This document shows positions 1 through 5,281 of a stretch of 6,023 bases of DNA, one piece after another (the first letter of the stretch is position 1; each line of letters starts with the position of its first letter). Position numbers and translations under genes: made by a program. The notes under the pieces were generated by a model. The model was not told the origin of the DNA and made no database searches. It worked only from the letters and a program-made list of their open reading frames with translations. This stretch comes from Treponema sp. (GTDB taxonomy: Bacteria; Spirochaetota; Spirochaetia; Treponematales; Breznakiellaceae). The stretch covers positions 1 through 6,023 of the forward strand of contig JAISMQ010000134.1 in the NCBI GenBank assembly GCA_031276685.1, in the 5' to 3' direction.

Positions 1-225
1 GGGAAGAAGGCCATCGCGGACTTTATCCGGCACTTTATGGACTGCGGCTGTTTCGAGGTCCAGTTCAACGTGGTGGATCAGGCGACCCTGCTGGACGCGA
101 AGAAAAACCCCGAAAAGTACGCCACCCTGATGGTACGGGTAGCGGGCTACAGTGATTATTTCACCAACCTGGCCCCCGAAATTCAGGATGAAATTATCCA
201 GAGGACGGAACACAGCGCGATATAG
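1..225 (+). CDS. Glycyl radical enzyme (PFL2/diol-dehydratase type), C-terminal fragment
   Basis: This is the last 74 codons of a gene that enters from the left edge, in frame from base 1 and ending at TAG. The segment is the glycyl radical domain: QFNVVD near the start, then LLDAKKNPEKY, then the radical loop VRVAGYSDYF with the radical glycine at codon 145-147, then a QDEIIQRTEH tail. In this family a partner radical-SAM activase abstracts hydrogen from that glycine, and the radical is passed to an active-site cysteine, which lies outside this window. RVAGYS followed by QDEIIxRTE resembles the glycerol/propanediol dehydratase, choline lyase and PflD-like branch. Classical pyruvate formate-lyase has RVSGYA and anaerobic ribonucleotide reductase has RVCGY. 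The substrate cannot be told from this tail. An internal ATG at 37 is not a real start, because the domain is continuous upstream of it. The product is probably cytoplasmic and anaerobic, and no activase gene is visible here. Confidence 0.93.
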   Translation, partial: GKKAIADFIRHFMDCGCFEVQFNVVDQATLLDAKKNPEKYATLMVRVAGYSDYFTNLAPEIQDEIIQRTEHSAI

Positions 226-239
226 CCCCAGGCCCCGGC

Positions 240-244
240 AGGAG
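240..244 (+). promoter_or_regulatory. Ribosome binding site for radA
   Basis: AGGAG lies five bases before the GTG at 250. It supports that GTG as the radA start, since the zinc-finger region begins directly after it and no ATG lies between the preceding stop and the cysteine motif. Confidence 0.7.
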
Positions 245-249
245 ACGAC

Positions 250-1674
250 GTGAAGAAACAGAGGGCCTTTGTCTACCGCTGCTCCTCCTGCGGCCACGAG
301 GAACCCAAGTGGCTGGGCCGCTGCCCTGAGTGCGGGGAGTGGAACACGCTGGTAGAAGCGGCCGGCCGCGCCCCCGATGGCGCGGGTTTTGGCGGGAAGG
401 CCGCGCCGGCTTTCCCGCCCCAGTCCCTGCCCCTTTCCTCGGTCGATCCCCAGGAGGGGGGCAGGATTGAAAGCGGCATCCCCGAACTGGACCGGGTGCT
501 GGGCGGGGGAATCATGAAACGGTCCGCGATTCTGGTGGGGGGCGAGCCGGGAATCGGCAAGTCCACCCTGCTGCTCCAGATCGCCGCCGCCGCCAGGACC
601 AGGGGGCGGGTCCTCTACATCTCCGGGGAGGAATCCGCCGGGCAGATACGGATGCGGGCGGACCGCCTGGGGCTTTCCTCCCAGGCCCACCGGATTGAAA
701 TAGCCTGGTCCGGCAGGCTGGAAGATATCAGCGCCCTGCTGGACGCGGTAAAGCCCGTGATTGTCCTGGTGGATTCCGCCCAAACCCTCTATAGCACCGA
801 AGCCGGCCAGGGGCCCGGTACCCTGAACCAGATGAAGTACTGCGCCTGGGAGCTTATCTCCTGGGTAAAGGAGCGTGACGCGGCCCTGTTCCTGGTGGCC
901 CACGTAACCAAGGAAGGGCTTATCGCGGGGCCCAAGACCCTTGAACACATGGTAGACACGGTACTCTACTTCGAGGGGGCCGCCTCCGCCGCGAACGATG
1001 GGGAAAGCCGGTTTTTACGGGCCTCGAAAAACCGCTTTGGATCGGTGGACGAGATTGGCATTTTTCTCATGGGGGAGCGGGGCCTTGCCCCCGTGGAAGA
1101 CGCTTCCCGGCTTTTCCTGGTCCGGCGGGAGGGGGAACTGCCCCCCGGCGTGGCCACCGCCGCCGTTCTGGAGGGGAGCCGCAGCCTGCTGGTGGAGATC
1201 CAGGCCCTTACGGTGATCGCCAAGGGGGGGATAAGCCGCATTTTTTCCGACCGTATCGATTCCGGGCGGGTGTCCAGGGTGGCGGCGTCCCTGGAAAAGC
1301 ACCTGGGGGTACGGCTTTCCGATCAGGATATCTACGTGAACGTTGCCGGGGGCATCCGGATTGCGGAGGTGGGGGTGGAACTGGCCCTGGGCTGCGCCAT
1401 TTACTCCGCCCGGACCGGCCTTGCCCTGCCTGCGGGCCTGGTTATCGCCGGGGAACTGTCCCTTACCGGGGAAATCCGGCCCGTGCGCCGCCTTGCCGGA
1501 CGCCTGCGGGCCGCCAGGGGCCTGGGCTTTACCCATTTCCTCGGCCCCGCGCCCTCCGAAGGCGCCCCGGAATCCCCGGAAGCCTTTGACGGCGGGGTTT
1601 TTATCCCCGCGGGGACCGTGGGGGCCGCGATTCGCGGCCTGTTCAAGGCCGGCCCGGAGCGGCAGGGCCTTTGA
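250..1674 (+). CDS. radA: DNA repair protein RadA (DnaB-like recombination ATPase)
   Basis: A 474-residue protein, close to the usual RadA length (about 450-460). Domains in order: a C4 zinc finger (C11, C14, C25, C28, in CSSCG...CPECG); a RecA-like ATPase core with Walker A GEPGIGKS at 98-105 and Walker B IVLVDS with D175; the block HVTKEG-AGPK-LEHMVD at 218-236; the RadA signature KNRFG at 260-264; and a Lon-protease-like C-terminal domain from about 300 to 465 (VNVAGGIRI, LTGEIRPV). RadA is known to drive branch migration at D-loops during RecA-dependent recombination and repair of stalled forks. It acts in the cytoplasm as a hexamer. The Lon-like part is a DNA-binding scaffold and not a protease. 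All key ATPase residues are present. The start is GTG with AGGAG five bases upstream. Only 24 bases separate it from the glycyl radical gene and no promoter is evident there, so co-transcription is likely. The last residues (about 466-474) are poorly conserved tail. Confidence 0.97.
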   Translation: MKKQRAFVYRCSSCGHEEPKWLGRCPECGEWNTLVEAAGRAPDGAGFGGKAAPAFPPQSLPLSSVDPQEGGRIESGIPELDRVLGGGIMKRSAILVGGEPGIGKSTLLLQIAAAARTRGRVLYISGEESAGQIRMRADRLGLSSQAHRIEIAWSGRLEDISALLDAVKPVIVLVDSAQTLYSTEAGQGPGTLNQMKYCAWELISWVKERDAALFLVAHVTKEGLIAGPKTLEHMVDTVLYFEGAASAANDGESRFLRASKNRFGSVDEIGIFLMGERGLAPVEDASRLFLVRREGELPPGVATAAVLEGSRSLLVEIQALTVIAKGGISRIFSDRIDSGRVSRVAASLEKHLGVRLSDQDIYVNVAGGIRIAEVGVELALGCAIYSARTGLALPAGLVIAGELSLTGEIRPVRRLAGRLRAARGLGFTHFLGPAPSEGAPESPEAFDGGVFIPAGTVGAAIRGLFKAGPERQGL

Positions 1675-1686
1675 ACGAAAGTTACA

Positions 1687-1713
1687 GATATTTCGAAAAT
1701 ATCGCCATTTTTT
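1687..1713 (+). terminator. Possible weak intrinsic terminator after radA
   Basis: A 7-bp stem (1687-1693 with 1697-1703, three-base loop) is followed four bases later by six T. The stem is almost all A:T, so it would be weak. It lies 12 bases after the radA stop, the right place for a terminator, but it could equally be part of the regulatory region for the downstream promoter. Confidence 0.35.
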
Positions 1714-1729
1714 CATAAAAATCGCCATT
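1701..1729 (+). repeat. 9-bp direct repeat upstream of the RRM-gene promoter
   Basis: ATCGCCATT occurs at 1701-1709 and again at 1721-1729. The copies are 20 bp apart, about two helical turns, so they face the same side of the DNA. Both are preceded by an A-run. The second copy ends five bases before the -35 box at 1735. This spacing suits a pair of activator sites, though no regulator is identified and chance is possible for a 9-mer pair. Confidence 0.45.
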
Positions 1730-1734
1730 AGCAC

Positions 1735-1763
1735 TTGACGAATTCAAAAACAACGGGTATGCT
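1735..1763 (+). promoter_or_regulatory. Sigma70-type promoter for the RRM protein gene
   Basis: TTGACG (1735-1740, five of six to consensus) is followed by a 17-bp spacer and TATGCT (1758-1763, four of six, keeping TA at the start and the final T). The spacer is AT-rich, with an A-run. Transcription would start near 1770, giving a leader of about 295 bases before the ATG at 2065. A second TATAAA at 1947-1952 has no convincing -35 partner. Confidence 0.65.
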
Positions 1764-1769
1764 TATAAC

Positions 1770-2064
1770 CAGTTTCGATGTATAGGATATTTTCTAGTGT
1801 TTGTTTCGGAGTTGGTGTTTCCGTTAAGAGGTTTTCTTCTTTCAAAATCCTCCTTTCCCTTCCGCGAGATCTCCGTTATCCTCATCAATCCACTGCATCC
1901 TGTATCCCCCAGAAGGGGGGTGGAGTCGTCCACATAGTCGGACGTGTATAAATGCGGAATCCGGCCGCACAACCAAAAGAGCAAAGGACCCGCCCTGGCA
2001 GCTACGGTTGCGAGAAACGGGAATTTTGGGATTTTTGGTTTAACCGGATGAAGGAAACCTCTCA
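1770..2064 (+). promoter_or_regulatory. Long hairpin-rich 5' leader of the RRM gene
   Basis: This stretch of about 295 bases has no credible gene. It contains several potential hairpins in transcript sense: 1807-1810 with 1820-1823; 1828-1835 with 1844-1852 (one bulged base); a C-run/G-run stem at 1905-1910 with 1915-1920 closing an AGAA loop; CGTCC/GGACG at 1927-1931 with 1940-1944; and TGCGG/CCGCA at 1953-1957 with 1965-1969. The last three lie side by side. Long structured leaders are known for cold-induced RNA-binding protein and cold-shock genes in other bacteria. Here a temperature-responsive or autoregulatory leader is an inference. It matches no riboswitch class that I recognise, and an independent small RNA starting at 1770 is an alternative. 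Confidence 0.45.
2051..2055 (+). promoter_or_regulatory. Ribosome binding site for the RRM gene
   Basis: AAGGA lies nine bases upstream of the ATG at 2065 and fixes that start. Confidence 0.65.
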
Positions 2065-2358
2065 ATGGCTAAGAAATTGTATGTCGGGAATCTCTCGTAC
2101 AACACTTCCGAAGACGGTCTGCGTAATCTGTTTTCTGAATTCGGGAATGTAGCCTCTGCCAAGATCATTTTTGATCGTGAAACCGGTAATTCCAAGGGTT
2201 TTGGATTCGTGGAAATGGGTACCGATGAAGAAGCCAGCGCGGCGATCAACGGGACCAACGGCCGTGAATTCGAAGGCCGCCAGATCCGGGTGAACGAAGC
2301 GATGGATAAGCCCCGGCGGGATCGCGGCGCCGGCGGTTACGGCGGCGGCAACTGGTAA
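2065..2358 (+). CDS. Single-RRM RNA-binding protein with glycine-rich tail
   Basis: A 97-residue protein that is almost entirely one RNA recognition motif. RNP2 is LYVGNL at 5-10 and RNP1 is KGFGFVEM at 44-51. The aromatic residues that stack on RNA bases (Y6, F46, F48) are all present. The end (about 83-97) is a short Arg/Gly/Tyr-rich tail (RRDRGAGGYGGGNW), like the glycine-rich tails of cyanobacterial Rbp and plant GRP proteins. Such bacterial RRM proteins bind single-stranded RNA, and many are cold-induced; they are thought to act as RNA chaperones. The specific targets are unknown. It is monocistronic, with its own promoter and long leader upstream and a strong terminator downstream. Its base composition is visibly less GC-rich than radA until the tail. 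The length and motifs make the family certain; the physiological role is inferred. Confidence 0.93.
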   Translation: MAKKLYVGNLSYNTSEDGLRNLFSEFGNVASAKIIFDRETGNSKGFGFVEMGTDEEASAAINGTNGREFEGRQIRVNEAMDKPRRDRGAGGYGGGNW

Positions 2359-2375
2359 AATCCCTGCGGATTTTA
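2356..2375 (+). repeat. Small hairpin overlapping the RRM-gene stop codon
   Basis: An 8-bp perfect stem, TAAAATCC (2356-2363) with GGATTTTA (2368-2375), closes a CTGC loop. It begins at the stop codon itself and stands just before the main terminator. It may stabilise the 3' end or help release the last ribosome; this role is a guess. Confidence 0.5.
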
Positions 2376-2380
2376 ACGGG

Positions 2381-2420
2381 GGCGCGCTTTGCGGAAACGT
2401 TCCGCAGGGCGCGCCTTTTT
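2381..2420 (+). terminator. Strong intrinsic terminator of the RRM gene
   Basis: A 16-bp stem (2381-2396 with 2400-2415) contains only two G:U wobbles, has a GC-rich base and a three-base loop, and is followed directly by five T (2416-2420). On the minus strand the same stem has no T-run after it, so full bidirectional function for the convergent TPR gene is doubtful. A competing 8-bp pairing, CGCAGGGC (2403-2410) with GCCCTGCG (2436-2443), could form in the minus-strand transcript just after the TPR stop. Confidence 0.9.
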
Positions 2421-2449
2421 CAGTTGCAGTTAGCGGCCCTGCGCGGGTT

Positions 2450-3838
2450 TTAGCGCCTGCGGGGAACCGCCAGCGCCGCAGCTTTGGAGTCCACCGCGTT
2501 CAGAATGGCGGAAAGCCGGTCTTTTTCGATAAGGTCGATAAGCCGGGCTTCGGTGTAGCGTTTGGCTTCTTCGGTAAACGAGCCCACGGTGATGCATACC
2601 CCTTTTCCGGCCTTGACTTCCTTTAGGTGGGAGTGAAAATCCCGGACGATAAGTTCCCCAATGGAGCCCTGGGTGCGGATAAAGCGGAACATGATCGTGT
2701 CCGACCCCTTGGGGGTGTCCACCTCCGCCTGAATATCCGCCCATTCGCTCTTGTTTACCGAAATATTGGCGATCTTGGTTTTTGCCTTGGGAAAATAGGT
2801 CATGACAATTTTGCGGCACAGGGCCACGAAGTCCGCCGAGGGGGCCATAAGGTAGATCTGCAGGTTCCGGTTGGCGTTAAGCTCCTGGTACCTGTTGATA
2901 AGCATGTCCACGTCTTTGTACAGGGGAGTCTCGCTCTGGATAAGCTTTAACAACTGGAGGGCTTTCGCCATGTCGTTCTTGCTAAGGTAGACCTGGGCAA
3001 GCTTGTAGCGGAGTTCCACCAGAATATCGCTTTTGATGTTTTGGTGCCGCAGGCCAATCTCGAAATCCTGAATGGCCGCGTCTTCCTGGTGCTGTTCCAG
3101 GTTGATAGTACCGGAAAGCAGGCAGGCGCGGGGGCCCATGACGGGATCCGCCCGCATGTGGTTAAACAGCCGCAGGGCCTGGTCGGCCTGGTTTGCCTCG
3201 TAGTAGCACTCCCCCAGCGTAAACAGGGATTCCTTGTCGTCCGGGGCCAGATCTATGGCCTTGCGGATGTAGTTCATCGCCTCTTTTGCCTTTTTTACGC
3301 GGAACAGCGCATGCCCCAGGTAACGCAGGGCGGCGGAGCTTTCCGGGTCCTGTTTCCGGGCCTGGTCCAGAAGCTGAATGGCCCGTTCGTAGTTTTTCCG
3401 CTGGAATTCCAGGTAGCCCAGGTTGTAGTTCACCTCGAAATTGTCCTGGCGAATGGCGCGGGCGGCGGACAGGCCCTTGAGGGCCTCGTTAACCATGTTC
3501 TGCTTGAGGGCCGCGATGCCGTACCGCATGTTCGCCTCGAACTCGTCAACCCCCGAATTCCCCCCCCCTGTTTCGATAAGGGTTTCGTAGGTTTTCATGG
3601 CATCGGGCCAGGCGTCGTCCTGGAAAAAGACATCCCCCATTTCCTGCAGGGCCTGGGGATCCCGGGGGTTCTGGCTGAGCCGCCTGGTGGCGCTTCGTAT
3701 GATCGCGTCTTTTCCCCGCGACCGCCGCCCCCTGTCACCGGATTTCCCGTCTCCTTTGCGGCTCATGATAATCATGAAAACAACCACAACAGCCGCAAGT
3801 CCGATTACCGCAATTAGGATAGGGACTATTCCACTCAT
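2450..3838 (-). CDS. Membrane-anchored TPR protein with degenerate Mrr-like nuclease domain
   Basis: 462 residues from the chosen ATG at 3838. Residues 4-25 form one hydrophobic segment (IVPILIAVIGLAAVVVV...), followed by a basic stretch (K28 to K43) that keeps the rest in the cytoplasm. From about 61 to 306 there are six to seven TPR-like helical pairs; clear ones are 137-170 (NLGYLEFQRKNYERAIQLL), 171-204 (LRYLGHALF...) and 205-230. TPRs bind partner proteins. Residues about 321-448 resemble the Mrr/PD-(D/E)xK endonuclease fold: IGELIVRDFHSHLKE, GKGVCITVGSFTEEAKRY, LIDLIEKDRLSAIL. The expected (Q/E)xK on the core strand appears to be FRF (384-386), so nuclease activity is unlikely. A GTG 22 codons upstream (3904) is possible but would start inside the palindromic repeat and push the membrane helix inward. 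There is no Shine-Dalgarno sequence; see the promoter. It converges on the RRM gene and diverges from the LysM gene. The exact function is unknown. Confidence 0.85.
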   Translation of the reverse strand: MSGIVPILIAVIGLAAVVVVFMIIMSRKGDGKSGDRGRRSRGKDAIIRSATRRLSQNPRDPQALQEMGDVFFQDDAWPDAMKTYETLIETGGGNSGVDEFEANMRYGIAALKQNMVNEALKGLSAARAIRQDNFEVNYNLGYLEFQRKNYERAIQLLDQARKQDPESSAALRYLGHALFRVKKAKEAMNYIRKAIDLAPDDKESLFTLGECYYEANQADQALRLFNHMRADPVMGPRACLLSGTINLEQHQEDAAIQDFEIGLRHQNIKSDILVELRYKLAQVYLSKNDMAKALQLLKLIQSETPLYKDVDMLINRYQELNANRNLQIYLMAPSADFVALCRKIVMTYFPKAKTKIANISVNKSEWADIQAEVDTPKGSDTIMFRFIRTQGSIGELIVRDFHSHLKEVKAGKGVCITVGSFTEEAKRYTEARLIDLIEKDRLSAILNAVDSKAAALAVPRRR

Positions 3839-3844
3839 GGGTAC

Positions 3845-3874
3845 ATTATCGGCACGTTTTTGCAGCCTGTTCAA
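3845..3874 (-). promoter_or_regulatory. Promoter of the TPR gene, giving a probably leaderless mRNA
   Basis: On the minus strand TTGAAC (3869-3874, four of six) is followed by an 18-bp spacer and GATAAT (3845-3850, five of six). Only six bases separate the -10 box from the ATG at 3836-3838, so transcription should begin at or next to the A of the start codon. That fits the lack of any Shine-Dalgarno sequence there. Confidence 0.55.
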
Positions 3875-3884
3875 CCGGAATCCC

Positions 3885-4095
3885 CAGGGCCAGCGCATAT
3901 ACACATGGGAATATTGCGGTGGACAGGAAAACCAGGGGAAGCAAAACGCCTATGCCGGCCACGCTTGCGTTGCGCCAGGAGGTTCCTCCTCATTTCCTGC
4001 CGTTCAGATAGCGCAAAGCTTCGTTCAAGTGTCCGCCACAGGCGTTTTGCTTCCCCTGCCCACTGCAATTTCCCATACCTTATGCGCTGGCCCTG
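3885..4095. repeat. 211-base imperfect palindrome (MITE-like or palindromic repeat element)
   Basis: The two halves are inverted copies that pair along nearly their whole length. Perfect blocks, outside to inside: 3885-3899 with 4081-4095 (15 bp, CAGGGCCAGCGCATA); 3905-3911 with 4070-4076; 3913-3917 with 4065-4069; 3919-3922 with 4060-4063; 3933-3951 with 4040-4058 (19 bp, centred on GGAAGCAAAACGCC); then 8 of 11 pairs at 3952-3962 with 4029-4039; and 3970-3975 with 4011-4016. The left arm carries about ten extra bases at 3923-3932. The centre (3976-4010) has its own AGGAGG/CCTCCT palindrome. Such size and symmetry, with no coding sequence, suit a non-autonomous miniature element or a dispersed palindromic repeat. 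No clear target-site duplication is visible at the ends. It sits between the divergent TPR and LysM promoters and touches neither. Open frames across it on both strands share the words GEAKRL and RHRRFASP only because the arms are inverted copies. Confidence 0.8.
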
Positions 4096-4104
4096 CCAGA
4101 GTCC

Positions 4105-4138
4105 TAGGCGTGGTTGACAAACGGGTAAACCCCGCCTA
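4105..4138. repeat. Inverted repeat flanking the LysM-gene promoter
   Basis: TAGGCG (4105-4110) and CGCCTA (4133-4138) are inverted copies that bracket the -35 box and touch the -10 box. Inside, GGGT-AA-ACCC (4123-4132) forms a second small palindrome in the spacer. The placement would suit a repressor operator, but six-base arms can arise by chance and no regulator gene is present. Confidence 0.35.
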
Positions 4139-4142
4139 AATT
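4114..4142 (+). promoter_or_regulatory. Sigma70-type promoter for the LysM/lipoprotein operon
   Basis: TTGACA (4114-4119, perfect consensus), a 17-bp spacer and TAAATT (4137-4142, four of six). Transcription would begin near 4149, leaving a leader of about 113 bases. That leader holds a 6-bp stem, AGCCGG/CCGGCT (4206-4211 with 4225-4230). A second possible -10, GATAAT at 4168-4173, has only a poorly spaced TTGAAT (4147-4152, 15 bp) upstream. Confidence 0.65.
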
Positions 4143-4246
4143 TTCTTTGAATTGGCCCCGATGTACCGATAATTGGAGTTGTGGTTCTACAATGGCAGGT
4201 CTGACAGCCGGGGGCCGGGTTTTACCGGCTATTCCGGGCTTTTGGG

Positions 4247-4253
4247 AAAGGAG
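4247..4253 (+). promoter_or_regulatory. Ribosome binding site for the LysM gene
   Basis: AAAGGAG lies eight bases before the ATG at 4262, a strong match that fixes this start. Confidence 0.8.
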
Positions 4254-4261
4254 CAGGACCA

Positions 4262-5281
4262 ATGGTCGCAACTATTGGCATTAAGATAGCTAACGGCGAG
4301 TTTTACCCCATCATTGACGAAAATTCCAGCGTCAAAAAGCGGCTTGTGCTTACCACGGTTCATGATAAACAGCACAGTGTGCAGATCGATCTGTACAAAA
4401 GCTTTACCAGGACTATGGCCGACGGGCTCTACATCGGCAGTCTGGTGGTGGAAGACATTAAGGCCAAGCCCAGGGGGGAACCTTCCATCGAGATGATCAT
4501 TTCCTGCGACGCGGAAGGCCATATCAGCGCGGAAGCCCTGGATCTGGACACGGGTTCCGGCGGGCAGCACCAATATTTGAGCGTATCCTTAAAATCCCTG
4601 GACGAGACCAGCCGCGACATCGAGCTTCCCGATTTTGAACTGGAACAGCATGAGGGCGGGGGGCTCTACGGCCGGGCCAGCGCCATCAAGGACCAGGGGG
4701 GGAAAAAACAGGGGAAGCGGCTTTGGCCTTTGGTGATCATCCTGGGCGTCCTGGTGATCGCCGCCTGCCTGGCCCTGTTCTTCTTCCTGCTCCACGGCAG
4801 AAATATTTTAGGCGCATCGCGGTCCGGGGCGGGCGTCCCGGAAACCCAAAGCGCCCAGCCGGGTGCGGCGGACCCGCCGGAAGCTCCAAGCACCCCGCCC
4901 GCAGCCCAGAGCGCCCAACCCGCAGCCCAGAGTGTCCCGCCTGCAACCCCAAGCGCCCAGTCTGCAGCCCCAAGCGCCCCCCCGGTTCAGCCTGAAGCCC
5001 CGGCGGCCCCGCCCCCGGTTATTAAAGCGCCGGAGCGGGCCGAACCTGTCCCGGAGCTAAGCAGAAAACGGAACCCCCCGGTGGCTTCCTACAAGGTCCC
5101 GGCGCTTATCCCCAAAAACGGGGCGGCCTACAAGATCCGCTGGGGGGATACCCTGTGGGACATTGCGGAAGCCTTCTACCGGAATCCCTGGCTTTACCCC
5201 CGGATTGCCCGGTATAACGGTATCAGAAACCCGGATCGTATCATTTCCGGTACCACCATCCGCATACCTCCGAAAAATTAG
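4262..5281 (+). CDS. Membrane protein: Hsp70 substrate-binding-like domain, TM helix, LysM
   Basis: 339 residues with an unusual architecture. Residues 5-112 resemble the beta-sandwich substrate-binding domain of DnaK/Hsp70: GEFYPII with an asparagine a few residues on (12-21), LTTVHDKQHSVQIDLY (30-45), IGSLVVEDI (58-66), PRGEPSIEMIISCDAEGHISAEALD (70-94). There is no ATPase domain and no helical lid. A basic stretch (K148, K149, K152, R153) precedes one hydrophobic helix at about 154-178, so the Hsp70-like part should be cytoplasmic and the rest periplasmic. Residues 181-285 are a Pro/Ala/Ser/Gln linker with heptad repeats. A LysM module fills 290-337 (YKIRWGDTLWDIAEAF...GTTIRI), which binds N-acetylglucosamine in peptidoglycan. 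The protein would span the inner membrane and reach the cell wall. It has its own promoter and a strong ribosome site, and its stop codon overlaps the next gene. The Hsp70 likeness is read from sequence motifs, so a different beta-sandwich is possible; the LysM is secure. Confidence 0.88.
   Translation: MVATIGIKIANGEFYPIIDENSSVKKRLVLTTVHDKQHSVQIDLYKSFTRTMADGLYIGSLVVEDIKAKPRGEPSIEMIISCDAEGHISAEALDLDTGSGGQHQYLSVSLKSLDETSRDIELPDFELEQHEGGGLYGRASAIKDQGGKKQGKRLWPLVIILGVLVIAACLALFFFLLHGRNILGASRSGAGVPETQSAQPGAADPPEAPSTPPAAQSAQPAAQSVPPATPSAQSAAPSAPPVQPEAPAAPPPVIKAPERAEPVPELSRKRNPPVASYKVPALIPKNGAAYKIRWGDTLWDIAEAFYRNPWLYPRIARYNGIRNPDRIISGTTIRIPPKN
4880..4984 (+). repeat. Five 21-bp tandem repeats in the LysM-protein linker
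   Basis: Five in-frame, diverged units (4880-4900, 4901-4921, 4922-4942, 4943-4963, 4964-4984) encode the heptads EAPSTPP, AAQSAQP, AAQSVPP, ATPSAQS and AAPSAPP (residues 207-241). Each keeps a serine at position four. The tract probably grows and shrinks by slippage and sets the reach of the LysM module across the periplasm. Confidence 0.8.

Noticed and set aside
1015..1734. A 239-residue minus-strand open frame
   Set aside because: It is antisense to radA, which is complete and has all its motifs.
1947..1952. TATAAA as a second promoter for the RRM gene
   Set aside because: No acceptable -35 hexamer at 16-18 bp and no properly placed extended -10 TG.
1763..2065. A 100-residue open frame on the minus strand across the RRM-gene leader
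   Set aside because: It starts at the RRM start codon, lacks a ribosome site, matches no family I know, and lies where a promoter and hairpins explain the sequence better.
3041..3817. A 258-residue open frame on the plus strand
   Set aside because: It is antisense to the TPR gene, whose membrane helix and TPR repeats are clear. The plus-strand product shows no domain and arises from GC-rich codon bias.
3860..4117. Arg-rich open frames on both strands over the palindrome, sharing similar words
   Set aside because: The similarity is produced by the inverted repeat itself. There is no ribosome site and no known domain.
4192..4284. A 30-codon upstream open frame overlapping the LysM start
   Set aside because: The GGAG before it is 14 bases away, too far for good initiation, and the peptide is unremarkable.
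4880..4984. Tandem repeats considered as a CRISPR array
   Set aside because: Units are contiguous with no spacers, are in frame, and encode a Pro/Ala linker.
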